Of a DNA stretch of 64,000 nucleotides, positions 63,168 to 64,000 are shown piece by piece. The first letter of the stretch is position 1. Each line of letters opens with the position of its first letter. The notes under the pieces were generated by a model, which did no database searches, was not told the origin of the DNA, and saw only the letters and a program-made list of their open reading frames with translations. Made by a program: the position numbers and the translations under genes. The stretch spans positions 1-64,000 of the forward strand of contig NZ_VWXK01000008.1 of NCBI RefSeq assembly GCF_011752565.1. Direction: 5' to 3'. Origin of the DNA: Pantoea sp. Ap-967. GTDB lineage: Bacteria; Pseudomonadota; Gammaproteobacteria; Pseudomonadales; Pseudomonadaceae.

Positions 63168-64000
63168 TCATGCCTCCGTTTTGGTCGCCGCCGTCGCCGG
63201 CTGGCCGAGGGGCAGGCGCAGGGTGAAGCAGGTGCCCTGGCCGGGCGTGGACTGCACTTCCATCTGCCCCTTGTGGTTATTGGTGATGATGAAGTAGGAA
63301 ACCGACAGCCCAAGCCCGGTGCCCTGGCCGATCTCCTTGGTGGTGAAGAATGGCTCGAAGGTACGCTTGCGCACGGCCTCGGGCATGCCGACGCCGTTGT
63401 CCTCCACCTGGATTTCCGCCCACGGCGGGTTGAGCCGGGTGCGCAGGGTAATGCGCCCCGGCTCGCTGGGCTGGGGGCGCAGGTGAATGGCCTGGGCGGC
63501 GTTCTTCAGCAGGTTGAGCAGCACCTGCTCCAGCTCGTTGGCCGTGCCTGGCACCGGCCCCAGGTTGGGGTCGAACTGGCGCACGATGGCCTGGCCCTTG
63601 AAGTCGAAGCCGATGGTCAGGTCGAAGTCGTTGCCGGCAATTTCCACGGCCTGGTCGATCAGTGCCGGCAGGTCGCAGGGTGCCAGTTGGCGGTTGCTCA
63701 GGCGGCTGAAACTGAGCATGTGGGTGACGATTTTCGCGGCCCGGGCACCGGCCTGCTGGATGCCATCGAGCAGTTGCGGCACCTCGCGGCTGGCCAGGTA
63801 ACGGTTGACGCTGGTGAGGTCGATGCCCTGCTCGCCGGCCTGCTCCTGGTTGCGCGGCAGCTCCGGAGACAGGCGCCGGCGGATGTTCTGCACGTTGTGC
63901 AGAATCGCCCCCAGCGGGTTGTTGATTTCGTGGGCCATGCCGGCTGCCAGGCCGCCGACCGAGAGCATCTTTTCCGACTGCACCATCATCTCTTCCAGCG
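63168..64000 (-). CDS. Sensor histidine kinase, C-terminal part (gene runs past the window end)
   Basis: About 277 codons are inside the window; the frame stays open to 64000, so the true start and the sensor region lie outside. The HisKA domain starts just inside with the H-box [11 protein letters not shown], typical of the HPK4 group. It is followed by an HATPase domain with N-box [11 protein letters not shown]1 [10 protein letters not shown]-box FEPFFTTK and G2 [14 protein letters not shown]. The signal cannot be deduced from this part. The stop is one base before the adenosyltransferase start. Confidence 0.9.
   Translation of the reverse strand, partial: LEEMMVQSEKMLSVGGLAAGMAHEINNPLGAILHNVQNIRRRLSPELPRNQEQAGEQGIDLTSVNRYLASREVPQLLDGIQQAGARAAKIVTHMLSFSRLSNRQLAPCDLPALIDQAVEIAGNDFDLTIGFDFKGQAIVRQFDPNLGPVPGTANELEQVLLNLLKNAAQAIHLRPQPSEPGRITLRTRLNPPWAEIQVEDNGVGMPEAVRKRTFEPFFTTKEIGQGTGLGLSVSYFIITNNHKGQMEVQSTPGQGTCFTLRLPLGQPATAATKTEA

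Overview
The window is a high-GC gammaproteobacterial chromosome segment that I assign to the Pseudomonas putida group. The reasons are the gene order (aapJQMP-algW; petABC-sspAB; gmhA/yraN/lpoA divergent from rsmI; rnpB; a complete mra/dcw cluster running into lpxC-secA-argJ), a methionine gamma-lyase with its divergent Lrp-type regulator, and abundant REP elements of the 'GTAGGAGCG...' type. Almost all of it is core genome. The assignment rests on recognised protein sequences and synteny, not on a database search.

Layout. 1-7.7 kb: terminator of an upstream gene, yaaA (-), a degenerate polysaccharide-deacetylase-like protein, a PIN-PhoH ATPase, the molybdopterin genes moaC-moaD-moaE, rhlB (-) and a carboxylesterase (-). 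7.7-17.4 kb: the amino-acid ABC transporter aapJQMP behind a candidate sigma-54 promoter, periplasmic protease algW (-), a Nif3-like protein, and sulfate activation genes cysD-cysNC. 17.4-19.9 kb: a small accessory island. It holds an HTH protein converging on a RES-domain protein. On the same strand as the RES gene lies a tightly overlapped cassette: a 46-aa ORF, a stripped and catalytically degenerate colicin/pyocin-type HNH DNase domain, its immunity protein, and a 60-aa lipoprotein. 19.9-28.1 kb: mdeR/mdeA, zapG, a hydrolase, trpS, zapE, a GlxA-type AraC regulator and an aldo/keto reductase. 28.3-34.9 kb: rplM-rpsI, petABC (cytochrome bc1), sspA-sspB, then dolP-gmhA-yraN-lpoA on the minus strand. 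36.9-38.3 kb: rsmI and the RNase P RNA gene. 38.5-56.4 kb: mraZ-rsmH-ftsL-ftsI-murE-murF-mraY-murD-ftsW-murG-murC-ddlB-ftsQ-ftsA-ftsZ-lpxC, mostly joined by 1-11 nt overlaps, with a sigma-70 promoter and three 10-nt-spaced MraZ-type repeats in front. 56.4-64 kb: dciA-like (-), secA, argJ, a Nudix-ThiE fusion, a PduO-type cobalamin adenosyltransferase (-) and the C-terminal half of a sensor histidine kinase (-), cut by the window end.

The most interesting part is the 17.4-19.9 kb island. The DNase-like ORF aligns without gaps to the colicin E9 DNase core, but all three metal-binding histidines are replaced. Its immunity partner keeps the signature residues, and a lipoprotein follows where colicin operons carry the release lipoprotein. 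This looks like either a decayed bacteriocin or a repurposed nuclease-fold/immunity pair, next to a RES (NAD-degrading toxin family) gene in an unusual convergent arrangement with its possible HTH partner. Second-tier observations are the active-site-less deacetylase homologue at 1160-2287 and the modular REP elements that share a head but carry different stems.
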